Shown: positions 20,886 through 29,563 of the stretch, piece after piece
Position numbering within the stretch: position 1 is the first letter of the stretch
Layout: every line of letters begins with the position of its first letter
NCBI RefSeq assembly: GCF_008084145.1
Contig: NZ_VSDO01000004.1
Location: forward strand, 62,001 to 126,000
Origin: Paenibacillus faecis
GTDB taxonomy: Bacteria; Bacillota; Bacilli; Paenibacillales; Paenibacillaceae
Reading direction: 5' to 3'
Length of the DNA stretch: 64,000 nt
The notes under the pieces: generated by a model
The model's input: the letters and a program-made list of their open reading frames with translations, nothing else
Database searches by the model: none
What the model was told of the DNA's origin: nothing
Translations under genes and position numbers: made by a program

Positions 20886-21181
20886 TTACTCACCGCCTGT
20901 TGACTAATATTCAGATGCTGTGCGACTTCTTCTTCGGTTAGATGCTGAAAGTACAGTTTCTCTATAACAAATTTCCCTCTGGGAGGTAATTTATCGACGA
21001 GATCTCTAACCAGAATTTTCTCTTCGGATGAGCGAGTATAGTAAGGAGAAGGATATTGGCTATTCTCATAGAGAGGGCGTTCTCTATATCTAATTTTTTT
21101 CATACGGTACTGTATTCGCCAGCCGATGCGATAAATCTCGCTTCTGTATTGCTCGTAAACGGTACTATACTGCTTTTCCAA
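20837..21181 (-). CDS. Sigma-70 region 4-like transcription factor
   Basis: A 114-residue protein with TTG start 21181, preceded by GGAGGGG. The C-terminal half is a sigma-70 region 4 helix-turn-helix (LPPRGKFVIEKLYFQ, then LTEEEVAQHLNISQQAVSK at about residues 84-104), which in full sigma factors reads the -35 box. No region 2 is present in this protein; the downstream gene may supply it. Together they look like a two-piece sigma factor of the SigO/RsoA kind. The target genes are unknown; the SUMF1-domain gene 200 bases upstream is a candidate. Confidence 0.7.
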   Translation of the reverse strand: MEKQYSTVYEQYRSEIYRIGWRIQYRMKKIRYRERPLYENSQYPSPYYTRSSEEKILVRDLVDKLPPRGKFVIEKLYFQHLTEEEVAQHLNISQQAVSKCKKKMIQLLSRTANY

Positions 21182-21316
21182 AGTAACCCCTCCTCTGCGA
21201 AAGTTATTTATTTATATATTGGGTAATAATTAGGCTATTTTACAACCGAAGGACGAAAAAACAGGAACGTATGTTCTTATTATACCAATATTTTTCGTTT
21301 TAATACAGAGGGATAC

Positions 21317-21345
21317 AAAAAAAGAAGAGTACGAATACTCCTCTC
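21317..21345 (-). terminator. Terminator of the SUMF1-domain gene
   Basis: On the minus strand GAGGAGTA and TACTCTTC form a stem (one G-U pair) around TTCG, followed by seven T residues. Confidence 0.7.
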
Positions 21346-21380
21346 ACAATTAGAAAATCCCGTCGTATAGAAGCGCCGGT

Positions 21381-22073
21381 TTAGCACCGCTTAACTGCCG
21401 GCCGGGCCAAACGGAACCCTAGGTCGTCGATTTTAAAAGTCGGATGGCTGCGGCGACGGCAGGTTGCTCCGCAACCCCGGGCTTCCTCCGCCCAACTGCC
21501 CCCGCGAAAAATCCGGTACGTGCCGTACACCTCTTTATCATAAATATCCCAGCACCACTCCCAGACATTACCCAGCATATCATATAGTCCCCAAGGGTTG
21601 GGATCTTTTTGCCCGACTTCATGGGGCGCCCCCTGTGAGTTTTCGCTATACCAGGCAATCCGGTCCAACTCGTCGTATTGATATCCCGTGGTCCCCGCTT
21701 TGCATGCATACTGCCACTCAGCTTCGGTAGGAAGCCGATAGCCCTCGGCCGTCCAATCGCAATCGACGGTTTCTCCATCCTCGCCGAAGGAATAGCACTC
21801 GCTCAACCCAGCCGCCCGGGACATCATATTGCAAAAAGATACCGCCTCATGCCAGGAGATGTTGACCATCGGCTTTTGGCTGCTAGCCGCATCAACGGGC
21901 GGACCGCCGACAACAGCTCGGTACAATGCCTGGGTCACTGGGTAGCTGGCCAGAAGAAAAGACTCAACTTCTACGTTCCAGCGCCGCTGAATCCGGTCGT
22001 CCCGGAGTTGGACTTCACCCTTGGGAATAAGCGCCATAGGGATATCCTCCGATTTAAATTCAAATGATGACAA
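21381..22073 (-). CDS. SUMF1 / formylglycine-generating enzyme-fold protein
   Basis: A 230-residue protein with start TTG 22073, which follows AGGAGGAG by about 5 bases. It carries the C-type-lectin-like SUMF1 fold: YPVTQALY near the start, VNISWHEAVSFCN, YRLPTEAEWQYACKAG, and LGNVWEWCWD leading to the RGGSW and DLGFRLA end motifs. True formylglycine-generating enzymes hold copper with two cysteines after GGS; here only the second seems present (residues after GGSW are AEEARGC). It is therefore more likely a non-catalytic or differently acting SUMF1 protein. It has no signal peptide and is probably cytoplasmic. Confidence 0.82.
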   Translation of the reverse strand: MSSFEFKSEDIPMALIPKGEVQLRDDRIQRRWNVEVESFLLASYPVTQALYRAVVGGPPVDAASSQKPMVNISWHEAVSFCNMMSRAAGLSECYSFGEDGETVDCDWTAEGYRLPTEAEWQYACKAGTTGYQYDELDRIAWYSENSQGAPHEVGQKDPNPWGLYDMLGNVWEWCWDIYDKEVYGTYRIFRGGSWAEEARGCGATCRRRSHPTFKIDDLGFRLARPAVKRC

Positions 22074-22164
22074 TAATTCTCCTCCTAATTTTTCGTCCTG
22101 ATTTTACCAATTCTACCTCGCCTCCTCCCTTTGGGCAATCCAAAAATATGCAATCCATAAGCGC

Positions 22165-23205
22165 CTATTTTTTTGGGGTGGGCAGCAAAGGGCGCATCAC
22201 CGAGGCGAGGCGCTCGCCGATTTGGATCATGCCGCTGCTGGCCGGGTGTAGGAGGTCATGGGACAGGCCGCGCCAATCGTCCAGCAGCTCGCCGCCGTTC
22301 GCATACCTGACCTGCGGAAACCCGCAGCGCTGTACGACGTCCCAAAGCGCCGCCCGATACTCGCCGCTGGTGGAGCGCACCTCGCGCTCCGGCCAAGTCC
22401 AGCCGAGGTCGGCGTAGCTCGGGAACAAGCCGATGCAAACTAGCGGTTTGCCGGGATGCGCGGCGGCGATCGTCCGGATCATCGCCGCGGCTTGGTCGGC
22501 AAACCGGTCGGCCGGGATGCCTTGATTGAGCATATTGACGGAGATGCACAACGTCGCGATGTCCCAATCGCCTCTGGCGGCAATATGCTCCGCGATCGCC
22601 TGCTCGCAATGAGCGGAGCCCGGCATGCCGAGGTTTAAAGCGTCCAAGCCGAGGCGCCAGGCCGTTTGCGCGACATAGGTCACCTCGGGCGAGGAAGCCG
22701 CGATCCCGAAGGTGATCGAGGTCCCGTAGGCCAGGTAGCGGAGGGCGGGCTGTTCGTGAGGAGCGGGGGGCCGGAGTCCCTCGCCTTCAAGGCCGAGCAG
22801 GTGGACCTCGTGGCCGTGTACGAGGATCCGCCAGATCGGGCCGAAGGAAGGACGAGGGACCCCTTCGGACCACGGGGACCTGAATTGAAATCCGGGCTCC
22901 GGTCCCTCATCCGCGATTTCAATCGTTGTCGGCGTTTCCCCGATTTGGCGGCTCTCCACCTCATAATCCCCGTAAAACACCTTAACCTGACTGACGCCGC
23001 CAAAGCTGGCCAACGTAATCGCCGCGGTTCCCGTTTCCAGCCCGAAGCGGATCTCCAGCAGGGCGGCCCGGCGGATTTGTTCGCGTCCTTTTTCGAGCAA
23101 TCCGGCTCTGACGGACTCCGGTACGCGCTGCATCAGCAGCCCGGGTCGCCCTTCCACACGAACCAGTTCCTCTACATTGTGCAGTTCCACTTGTTCATGG
23201 ATCAT
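22165..23205 (-). CDS. SGNH/GDSL-family hydrolase
   Basis: A 346-residue predicted esterase. I start it at ATG 23205, just after GAGGGAGTAGC. The N-terminal third is a beta-sandwich domain; the SGNH hydrolase part begins at about residue 165 with the nucleophile block AYGTSITFG. The second block contains Gly (GMPGSAH), the third Asn (CISVNMLNQG), and the last Asp/His are in SHDLLHPASSG. Such two-domain enzymes usually remove acetyl groups from plant polysaccharide fragments inside the cell. It follows the sugar-binding lipoprotein gene by 92 bases in the same direction, which fits that role. Confidence 0.88.
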   Translation of the reverse strand: MIHEQVELHNVEELVRVEGRPGLLMQRVPESVRAGLLEKGREQIRRAALLEIRFGLETGTAAITLASFGGVSQVKVFYGDYEVESRQIGETPTTIEIADEGPEPGFQFRSPWSEGVPRPSFGPIWRILVHGHEVHLLGLEGEGLRPPAPHEQPALRYLAYGTSITFGIAASSPEVTYVAQTAWRLGLDALNLGMPGSAHCEQAIAEHIAARGDWDIATLCISVNMLNQGIPADRFADQAAAMIRTIAAAHPGKPLVCIGLFPSYADLGWTWPEREVRSTSGEYRAALWDVVQRCGFPQVRYANGGELLDDWRGLSHDLLHPASSGMIQIGERLASVMRPLLPTPKK

Positions 23206-23297
23206 AGCTACTCCCTCACTTTCCGTTTTGAAATCAGCCGTGGAAAAGGGGCCGCCGCGGAAACGACGACCCCTAAGCAAGCTTGCAAGCCTCTAAC

Positions 23298-24638
23298 TTA
23301 TTTGTTTTGCTTCAAAAAGTCGTTATGCCGCGTCACCATGGCCTGAATCGTCTGGTCCAGGGACTGGGCGCCGAGGAAGAACTTTTCGTATTCCTGGGCC
23401 CGCATATCCATGACCTCCTGCGGCAAGCTTCGCACATAAGTCGGCGTTTTGTCCTCGAACATAACGTACATGAGCGATTCGAGGTCATAGGTGTCCTTTT
23501 TGTCGCCGAGCAGGCTGGTCAGCGCATCCTCCTGGTTGGCGTCCTTGGAGGCCGGCAGCCGTCCGCCCGCCGCCATCGGCGCCATGCCGCCGTCGGCATA
23601 CCATTTCAGGAATTCCCACGCCTCCGCCTGGTGCTTGGATTTGGCGTTAATCGAAATGTAATCGCCGAGACCGCCGCGCGTGACATAATTGTCAGCGCTG
23701 TCCGCCAGCCGCGGCACCTGGGCGAAGGCGATTTTAAAATCGCGCGGGAAGTCGGTGAAGTTGTTCGAACTGCGCAGCAGCCAGGCCCCGATATTGAGCA
23801 TCGGCACCTCCCCGCTGAGGAAGACCTGCTCCACCGGCATTTTGGAGGTCAACTGTTCCCCGAGCGGCGGCGTGGTCTTGTCTTCTTTCATCATGATATC
23901 GAGCGTTTCCAGCCACTTTTTGACGAGCGGGTGATCCAAATTGGAGGTGCCGTCAGGCTTGGTGTACCCTTCCTGCGACAAGACGGAATCGATCGGGTCG
24001 ACGAACGGCTCCATGTTCTGAATAAATCCGTAGTTCGACCCGGCTTTCAGCTTCTTGGCGTATTCGCGCAGCTCGTCCCAGGTCCAGTCCTTGGGAACCG
24101 GCAGGCCTGCGGCGTCCAGCGCATCCTTGTTCAGCGCGATGAAGAACGGGCTCTTCGTGGTCGGCATCCCGTAATACTTCCCGTCGATCTTCCAGCTTTC
24201 CGCGTCGGCCCCCATTTTCTCGTCGATATTGTAGTCGCTGAACTGGCTCAAATCGAGGGCGAGGTTCGACTCCACCCGTTTGGATGCCTGGGAAATCGAG
24301 TAATTGACGAACAAATCGACATCCTGTCCGGTGATCATCGCTGTATCGAGCTTGAGGTTCCCGTCGTCGTCATTGACGAAGCGAACGTACTCGACCTGGA
24401 TATCGGGATGCTCTTTATTCCACGCGTCGATGACCTGCTGCGGCCCCGCTTCCGGCGGAACGCCGCCCCACATTTTTAACGTGACCGTGTTCCCCGTCTT
24501 GGCGTTCCCGTCGGCCTGTTCCCCGGCTTTCCCGGACGTATTGCCGCCGCTGCCGTCCCCTCCGCCCGAGCATCCCGCCAGTAAGCCCATGATGAGAACC
24601 AAGGCGGTCCATCCCGCGACCCAACCTTTCTTTTTCAA
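23298..24638 (-). CDS. Extracellular sugar-binding lipoprotein
   Basis: A 446-residue CUT1 solute-binding protein. I prefer TTG 24638 (LKKKGWVAGW) because GGGAGG lies about 11 bases before it; the TTG at 24647 is too close to that site. A hydrophobic signal ends in the lipobox LLAGC (Cys 23). The mature protein has the usual two-lobe pattern with VTLKMWGG near the start. No permease genes are next to it. The only unpaired permeases in the window are at 13737-15462 on the same strand, 8 kb away. Confidence 0.88.
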   Translation of the reverse strand: MKKKGWVAGWTALVLIMGLLAGCSGGGDGSGGNTSGKAGEQADGNAKTGNTVTLKMWGGVPPEAGPQQVIDAWNKEHPDIQVEYVRFVNDDDGNLKLDTAMITGQDVDLFVNYSISQASKRVESNLALDLSQFSDYNIDEKMGADAESWKIDGKYYGMPTTKSPFFIALNKDALDAAGLPVPKDWTWDELREYAKKLKAGSNYGFIQNMEPFVDPIDSVLSQEGYTKPDGTSNLDHPLVKKWLETLDIMMKEDKTTPPLGEQLTSKMPVEQVFLSGEVPMLNIGAWLLRSSNNFTDFPRDFKIAFAQVPRLADSADNYVTRGGLGDYISINAKSKHQAEAWEFLKWYADGGMAPMAAGGRLPASKDANQEDALTSLLGDKKDTYDLESLMYVMFEDKTPTYVRSLPQEVMDMRAQEYEKFFLGAQSLDQTIQAMVTRHNDFLKQNK

Positions 24639-24848
24639 AAGCGCCAACCTCCCTGAGTTAATCCATAATTTCGTTGATGGACCAAGGATACCAGACCGGA
24701 AAAACCGCCAGAAGGAACAAAAACGCGAAGTCCATGGAACATATCTATGTAAAGGGAAAGGGAGTGGAATAAATCGTTCTATTGGGGAAAAAGTAGGGCT
24801 GCGGATGGGGAGGTTGGGAGGCGGGGAAAGTGAGGGGGGCTTGAGGCA

Positions 24849-25039
24849 TTAACGGGAATTTTGCCCGTTAATGCTGCCAATTTCGCCCCTGGCGGGGCAA
24901 TTAGCTGGAATTTCTCCAGCTAATCCGCGCCAACAGGGGCGAAAAGGGCTTGGCGGTCCGAATTAACGGGAGGAAATCCCGGTAAATATGGACCGCCGGC
25001 GGGTTTGGCCGAATTAACGGGAGGAAATCCCGTTAATTC
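24849..25039. repeat. Array of four 8-7-8 hairpin palindromes
   Basis: Four palindromes share the plan of 8-base arms and a 7-base loop: 24849-24871 (TTAACGGG arms), 24901-24923 (TTAGCTGG arms), 24963-24985 (TTAACGGG with one mismatch) and 25014-25036 (TTAACGGG, arms extendable to 13). They lie 51-62 bases apart. The second is enclosed by an outer stem TCGCCCCTG/CAGGGGCGA and the third by GGCGGTCC/GGACCGCC. The stretch from here to 25223 is very GC-rich and holds no convincing gene. Confidence 0.8.
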
Positions 25040-25222
25040 GGCAGGCCGTCCGGGCCGGCGCTGGCCGGCGCGCGGCCCCGCCCCGACCCGGGCGCGCCAA
25101 GCGGCCCGGCTAGCGGCCCGCGCGGTGCCGGGCCCCGGTGGCAGCCCGGCGCTCGCCGGCGTCCCGCAGCCCCGCCCGGGTTCGCCCGCCTGCGGCCGGC
25201 GCGCGCCGTACCGCCCGCGCCC

Positions 25223-26242
25223 TCAAGCCTCCGGCGCGGCGGCGGTGGACTCGCGGACCAGGAGCTTCGTCGGCAGCAGGAGCTCCGTGTAGGGCTCGCC
25301 CGGCTCCTGGATCCGCTTGAACAGCTGTTCGACGGCTTTGACGCCGAACAGCTTCAGATCGACGTCCAGCGTCGTGGTCGGCGGCGTCGACAGACGGGAG
25401 AGGTAGCCGTTGTCAAAGCTGACGATCGACACATCGGCGGGAATCTGGTAGCCGAGCTGCTGGAGCGCGGCGTTCAGGAAGAAACCGAGGCCGTCGTTGA
25501 CGCAGAACCAGGCCGTCGGCTGCTCGTCCAGGGATTGAACCCGGCTCATGACGCTGCCGGCGTCCTCGGCCGTATCGGTGCAGAGCCAGCTGTCCCGCGT
25601 TGTAATGCCGAAATCCCGCATGGCTAAATTGAAGCCTTCCAGGCGCTCGTAATAACTGGGCGAGATGGAAATATCGCCGAGAAAGCCGATGCGGGTGTGG
25701 CCAAGCTCCACCAGGTGCCGAATCGCCTCGTATGCGCTGAAACGGTTATTCGTCAGGATGCAGTCCGCTTGAATGCGCGGGTGGTGGTGGTCGATCAGCA
25801 CGGTGGGAATTTTGGTGTCAATGACCTTGTTGATGTAATCCGTTGTAATGTGGGAAAGGACCATCACGCCGTCCACGTCATCCTCCATTAAAAAAGAAGG
25901 GAGCGCCAGCGAATCCGCCGCTTCCCGGGTGACCGACTGGATCAGCAGACGCTTTCCGTATTTCGCGGCTTCCTGTTCGATCGTCAGGTAAATTTCACCG
26001 AAAAAGTTTTTCTGGGAAAACGCGAATTCGGAGGCGATCAGGGCAATCGCGCCTTTGCTGTCCGTGACCGCCTTCTTCTTTTTGCCCAAGGTATATACGT
26101 ATCCCATCTCATCTGCAGCCCGCATAATTTTTCTGCGGGTTTCCTCACTCACGCCATCCTTTCCGGACAGGGCCTGAGACACCGAGTTTTTCGAGAGGTT
26201 CAGACGATCCGCGATATCCTGCATCGTGACTTTCGACTTCAT
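25223..26242 (-). CDS. LacI-family transcriptional regulator of the mannoside operon
   Basis: A 339-residue repressor. I start it at ATG 26242, preceded by AAAGGAA. The N-terminal LacI helix-turn-helix (TMQDIADRLNLSKNSVSQALSGKDGVS) is followed by a hinge helix and a periplasmic-binding-protein-like sugar domain. The gene is divergent from the importer/GH130 operon at 26491. The gap between them holds two TTGTAACGTTACAA-like palindromes suited to a LacI dimer. It most likely represses that operon, and perhaps itself, until a mannoside or its phosphorolysis product binds. Confidence 0.92.
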   Translation of the reverse strand: MKSKVTMQDIADRLNLSKNSVSQALSGKDGVSEETRRKIMRAADEMGYVYTLGKKKKAVTDSKGAIALIASEFAFSQKNFFGEIYLTIEQEAAKYGKRLLIQSVTREAADSLALPSFLMEDDVDGVMVLSHITTDYINKVIDTKIPTVLIDHHHPRIQADCILTNNRFSAYEAIRHLVELGHTRIGFLGDISISPSYYERLEGFNLAMRDFGITTRDSWLCTDTAEDAGSVMSRVQSLDEQPTAWFCVNDGLGFFLNAALQQLGYQIPADVSIVSFDNGYLSRLSTPPTTTLDVDLKLFGVKAVEQLFKRIQEPGEPYTELLLPTKLLVRESTAAAPEA

Positions 26243-26310
26243 ATCAACATTCCTTTCTTTCTTGACAATAAGCGGCGCGACAAACAACACCCAGCTAATT
26301 CCTGCTTAAA

Positions 26311-26324
26311 TTGTAACGTTACAA
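26311..26324. promoter_or_regulatory. LacI-type operator, site 1
   Basis: TTGTAACGTTACAA is a perfect palindrome between the divergent LacI gene and its operon. Confidence 0.7.
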
Positions 26325-26382
26325 ATTAAATAAGTAAAGCTGAATTATCGATAAAAATTTATACATTTCATTGCGAAGTCAC

Positions 26383-26411
26383 TTGACAGGTTGGGGAATT
26401 AGGTTAATAAT
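26383..26411 (+). promoter_or_regulatory. Promoter of the mannoside import operon
   Basis: TTGACA (26383-26388) is followed after 16 bases by TAATAA (or after 17 by AATAAT). It lies between the two operator-like palindromes. Confidence 0.6.
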
Positions 26412-26417
26412 CAGTGA

Positions 26418-26431
26418 TATAAACGCTTACA
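26418..26431. promoter_or_regulatory. Possible CcpA (cre) site
   Basis: TATAAACGCTTACA reads TGTAAGCGTTTATA on the other strand and matches the cre consensus TGWAANCGNTNWCA at 13 of 14 positions. It lies just after the promoter, a typical place for carbon catabolite repression. Confidence 0.5.
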
Positions 26432-26451
26432 TTTAACATTACTTTTTAATC

Positions 26452-26463
26452 TGTAACCTTACG
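26452..26463. promoter_or_regulatory. LacI-type operator, site 2 (imperfect)
   Basis: TGTAACCTTACG resembles the core TGTAACGTTACA of site 1 with two changes. It is 140 bases away, downstream of the promoter and just before the first gene. Confidence 0.45.
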
Positions 26464-26490
26464 AAACTCAAAACTTAGGAGGTCTATCGG

Positions 26491-27822
26491 ATGAAAAAGA
26501 GATATCCAGTTCTGCTCGCCCTCTCCTTGGCGATCACTCTGCTTTCCGCCTGTTCTACCGGACAAGGCGCAAAATCTGCGGCCGGAGATGACGGAAAGGG
26601 CGCAAGCGGTAAAGTGACGATCGAATTTTGGGCCGCCCCGAACCCGACGCAGCAAGCGTTCTGGCAGGAGATGGCCAAAGCTTACGAAGCGGAGAACGGA
26701 AACGTAAAAATCAACGTCAGCGCCATCAAGGAATCGCCGAGTTCCGAGGCGAGCATTCAGGCGGCGATTGCCGGCGGCAGCGCCCCGACGATCTCCGAAA
26801 ATATCAACCGCGGCTTCGCCGCCCAATTGGCAAACAGCAAGGCGCTCGTTCCGCTGGAGACGCTGCCCGGCTATGACGAGGTCCTTTCGTCCCGCCATAT
26901 GAAGGATACGATCGAGCCGTGGAAGTTCGCGGACGGTCATCAATATGTGCTGCCGATTTACTCCAATGCGATGCTGTTCGGCTGGCGCAGCGATATTTTG
27001 CAGGAACTCGGGTACGCCGAACCGCCGAAAACCTACAGCGAAGTGTTGGAACTGACGGGCAAGCTCAAAGCCAAATACCCGGACAAATATTTGTGGGCGA
27101 AAGCGGATCTCGCCGATCCGACGGCTTGGAAGAGATGGTTCGACTTCTTCATGCTATACAACGCGGCGTCGGGGGGCAACAAATTTGTGGAAGGCTCGAG
27201 CTTTATCGGCGATGAGAAGGCCGGGGTCGCCACGCTGCAATTTTTGGACGACCTGCGCCAAGCGAAAGGCCTGCTGGCCCAAAACGTCACCGATCCGTTT
27301 GAAACCGGCGTGAGCGTGTTTACCGATCTGGGTCCGTGGACCTTCACCAACTGGGCCGAAAAATTCCCGGAGATGAAATACGGGGAGAACTTCACGCTGT
27401 CGATGCCGCCGGTGCCGGACGGTCTGGACCCGGGAGCTTCCAAAACGTTCGCCGACACGAAAGGGCTTGTGATTTACGCGTCCGCCTCCAAAGAACAGCA
27501 GGAAGCGGCCATGAATTTCATCAAATGGGTGTATTCCAGTCCGGAGAACGACGCCAAATGGTTTGAACAGACGAAGCTGCCGCCGGCCCGGGACGACTTG
27601 TCCACGAACGAATCGTTCAAGGCGATTTTGGACGCAAGCCCCGAATTGAAGCCGTATGCGGAGAACGTGCCGAACGCCGTCCCGCCGATGGACAATCCGA
27701 AATTTAACGAATTGCAGACGTTCATCGGGCAGGAAGCCCTGAACAAAGTGGTCCGCGGGGAAATCGACCCTCAAACCGGATGGAGCAATCTGAAGAAAGC
27801 GATTGAAGGAGAACTTCAATAA
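26491..27822 (+). CDS. Extracellular sugar-binding lipoprotein of the mannoside operon
   Basis: A 443-residue CUT1 solute-binding protein with start ATG 26491 after AGGAGG. The signal peptide ends in the lipobox LLSAC (Cys 21), so the protein is lipid-anchored outside the cell. The binding domain begins at VTIEFWAAPNP. It is the first gene of an operon with two permeases, a DUF1861 protein and a GH130 phosphorylase, which points to beta-mannosides or mannan-derived oligosaccharides as ligands. No ATPase gene is present; a shared MsmX-type ATPase elsewhere probably energises the importer. Confidence 0.9.
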   Translation: MKKRYPVLLALSLAITLLSACSTGQGAKSAAGDDGKGASGKVTIEFWAAPNPTQQAFWQEMAKAYEAENGNVKINVSAIKESPSSEASIQAAIAGGSAPTISENINRGFAAQLANSKALVPLETLPGYDEVLSSRHMKDTIEPWKFADGHQYVLPIYSNAMLFGWRSDILQELGYAEPPKTYSEVLELTGKLKAKYPDKYLWAKADLADPTAWKRWFDFFMLYNAASGGNKFVEGSSFIGDEKAGVATLQFLDDLRQAKGLLAQNVTDPFETGVSVFTDLGPWTFTNWAEKFPEMKYGENFTLSMPPVPDGLDPGASKTFADTKGLVIYASASKEQQEAAMNFIKWVYSSPENDAKWFEQTKLPPARDDLSTNESFKAILDASPELKPYAENVPNAVPPMDNPKFNELQTFIGQEALNKVVRGEIDPQTGWSNLKKAIEGELQ

Positions 27823-27836
27823 AGGGGTCTTCCAAC

Positions 27837-28712
27837 ATGAATCAAAACAACCCACGGTTGGGCTGGCTTTTCACCAGCCCCTACCTGATTTATTCCCTGG
27901 TCTTTTTCCTGGGACCGTTAATCTGGTCTTTCTATTTGGCCTTTACCAATTGGGACCTGATCGCGCCGACTTATGAGTTCGTCGGGTTCGACAACTTTCT
28001 GAAGGCGCTGAAATCCCCCGGCGTACAGTCGGCCTTCTGGGTCACCTACAAATTTATGATCGTCTTCGTGCCGCTGGTCATTGTCATGTCCATGGCGGTG
28101 GCGGTGCTTGTGCACGGGCTGCCGAAGTTCCGCAGCGTCTTTCTGATCGGATTCTTCCTGCCGTATCTGTCATCCGGCGTTGTATCCTCGCTGATCGTCA
28201 AGGGGTTCCTCTCTTACAACAGCCCGCTGAACGAAACGCTGCGGCGCCTGGGCGTCGACATCAACTGGCTGGGAAGCCCCTGGGCCGCCCTGCTCGTTGT
28301 TGGCGCGATCATGGCTTGGAAATTCACCGGGTATTACGCTTTGATTCTTACTTCCGGGCTGGCCGGCATCGACAAGGAAGTCTATGAAGCCGCAGCCATC
28401 GACGGCGTGTCGAACCGGCAGCGTTTTTGGAAAATCACCCTGCCGCTGATGTACCCCGCCATTTACACGACGCTGATTTTGGCGTTTGGTGTCACGTTCG
28501 GGATTTTCACCGAGGTGTACCAGTTGACGGGCGGCGGTCCGAATTACGCGACCAACACCTGGCAGATGGAAATTTTCAGTCAGGCGTTCAAAAACCTGCA
28601 GGCCGGATATGCGTCCGCGATTGCTTTGTTGGCTTCGCTCGCCACGTTTATTTCGATATTTATCATCCGAAAGCTGCTGGAAGTTTGGGGGAAACGCAAT
28701 GGTTGGGTCTAA
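27837..28712 (+). CDS. Mannoside ABC transporter permease 1 (MalF/UgpA type)
   Basis: A 291-residue inner-membrane permease with about six membrane spans. Its EAA loop is EVYEAAAIDGVSNRQRF. The gene starts 14 bases after the binding protein and its end overlaps the second permease by 14 bases, so expression is coupled. Confidence 0.93.
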   Translation: MNQNNPRLGWLFTSPYLIYSLVFFLGPLIWSFYLAFTNWDLIAPTYEFVGFDNFLKALKSPGVQSAFWVTYKFMIVFVPLVIVMSMAVAVLVHGLPKFRSVFLIGFFLPYLSSGVVSSLIVKGFLSYNSPLNETLRRLGVDINWLGSPWAALLVVGAIMAWKFTGYYALILTSGLAGIDKEVYEAAAIDGVSNRQRFWKITLPLMYPAIYTTLILAFGVTFGIFTEVYQLTGGGPNYATNTWQMEIFSQAFKNLQAGYASAIALLASLATFISIFIIRKLLEVWGKRNGWV

Positions 28713-29538
28713 TCGCAACAGAAAAATCCGATTGTCGGTCCGCTACGCCATAGCGGTCGTGCTTCTGCTGGTGATGGTGTATCCGTACCTTTACATGGTG
28801 TTGAACTCCCTGGCCGACTGGAGTCAGGTCGACCGCAAGCTGATCCCGGACGCGTTTACGCTCAAATCGTACCAATGGCTGTTTCTCGGCGGGGAGACCG
28901 GGGTGACCCGGCCCTGGATCGGCTCGTTCCTCAACAGTATCGTCGTGTCGCTGTTGTCGACCGCGCTGATGATGGCCTTTGGCGTCATGGTCGCCTACGC
29001 GCTCTCCAAGCTGAGATTCCGCGGCCGCGACACGGTGAACAATTTCATATTGTTCCATATGTTTTTTCCGGCGATCATCCTGCTCATTCCGAGCTTTCTC
29101 ATCGTGCAGAAGCTGGGCTGGTACGACACGTACTGGGCGCTCATCATCCCGAAAGGCGTCAGCCTGTGGGCGGTCTTTATGTACACGAACTTCTTCAAGG
29201 CCGTGCCCGACGCGTTTATCGAGGCGGCCAAGCTGGACGGGGCCCGGGACTTTCAAATCCTGTACAAAATTATGCTTCCGATGTCCAAATCGATCACCAG
29301 CGTGATCTTCCTGTTCCTTCTGATGGAACGCTGGACCGAATTGCTGTGGGACATGATCATGGTGCGGAGCGACCATATGTTGACCTTGAACGTGCTGCTC
29401 TCCCAAATGTTCGGTCCTTACGGAACTTATCCGGGGCCGCTTTACGCGGGATCCGTTCTGCTCTCCTTGCCGATCATTATCTTGTTTATTCTTTTCGGCA
29501 AGAAGTTCCAGGAAGGCATGCAGTTTACTTTAAAATAG
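28699..29538 (+). CDS. Mannoside ABC transporter permease 2 (MalG type)
   Basis: A 279-residue permease. I start it at ATG 28699, preceded by GGGGGAAACGC inside the end of the first permease; the frame upstream of this has no ribosome site. The EAA loop is IEAAKLDGARDFQIL. It ends with KKFQEGMQFTLK. It forms the membrane heterodimer with the preceding gene product. Confidence 0.92.
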   Translation: MVGSNRNRKIRLSVRYAIAVVLLLVMVYPYLYMVLNSLADWSQVDRKLIPDAFTLKSYQWLFLGGETGVTRPWIGSFLNSIVVSLLSTALMMAFGVMVAYALSKLRFRGRDTVNNFILFHMFFPAIILLIPSFLIVQKLGWYDTYWALIIPKGVSLWAVFMYTNFFKAVPDAFIEAAKLDGARDFQILYKIMLPMSKSITSVIFLFLLMERWTELLWDMIMVRSDHMLTLNVLLSQMFGPYGTYPGPLYAGSVLLSLPIIILFILFGKKFQEGMQFTLK

Positions 29539-29563
29539 AGAATTTGTCCGCTTAGGAAGGAGA

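Noticed and set aside
24849..25039. Possible CRISPR array
   Set aside because: The units are palindromes with differing arm sequences, not identical direct repeats, and no cas genes are near.
25005..25292. 95-codon plus-strand frame rich in Pro, Ala, Arg and Gly
   Set aside because: It starts inside the palindrome array and overlaps the end of the LacI gene; extreme GC content alone keeps it open.
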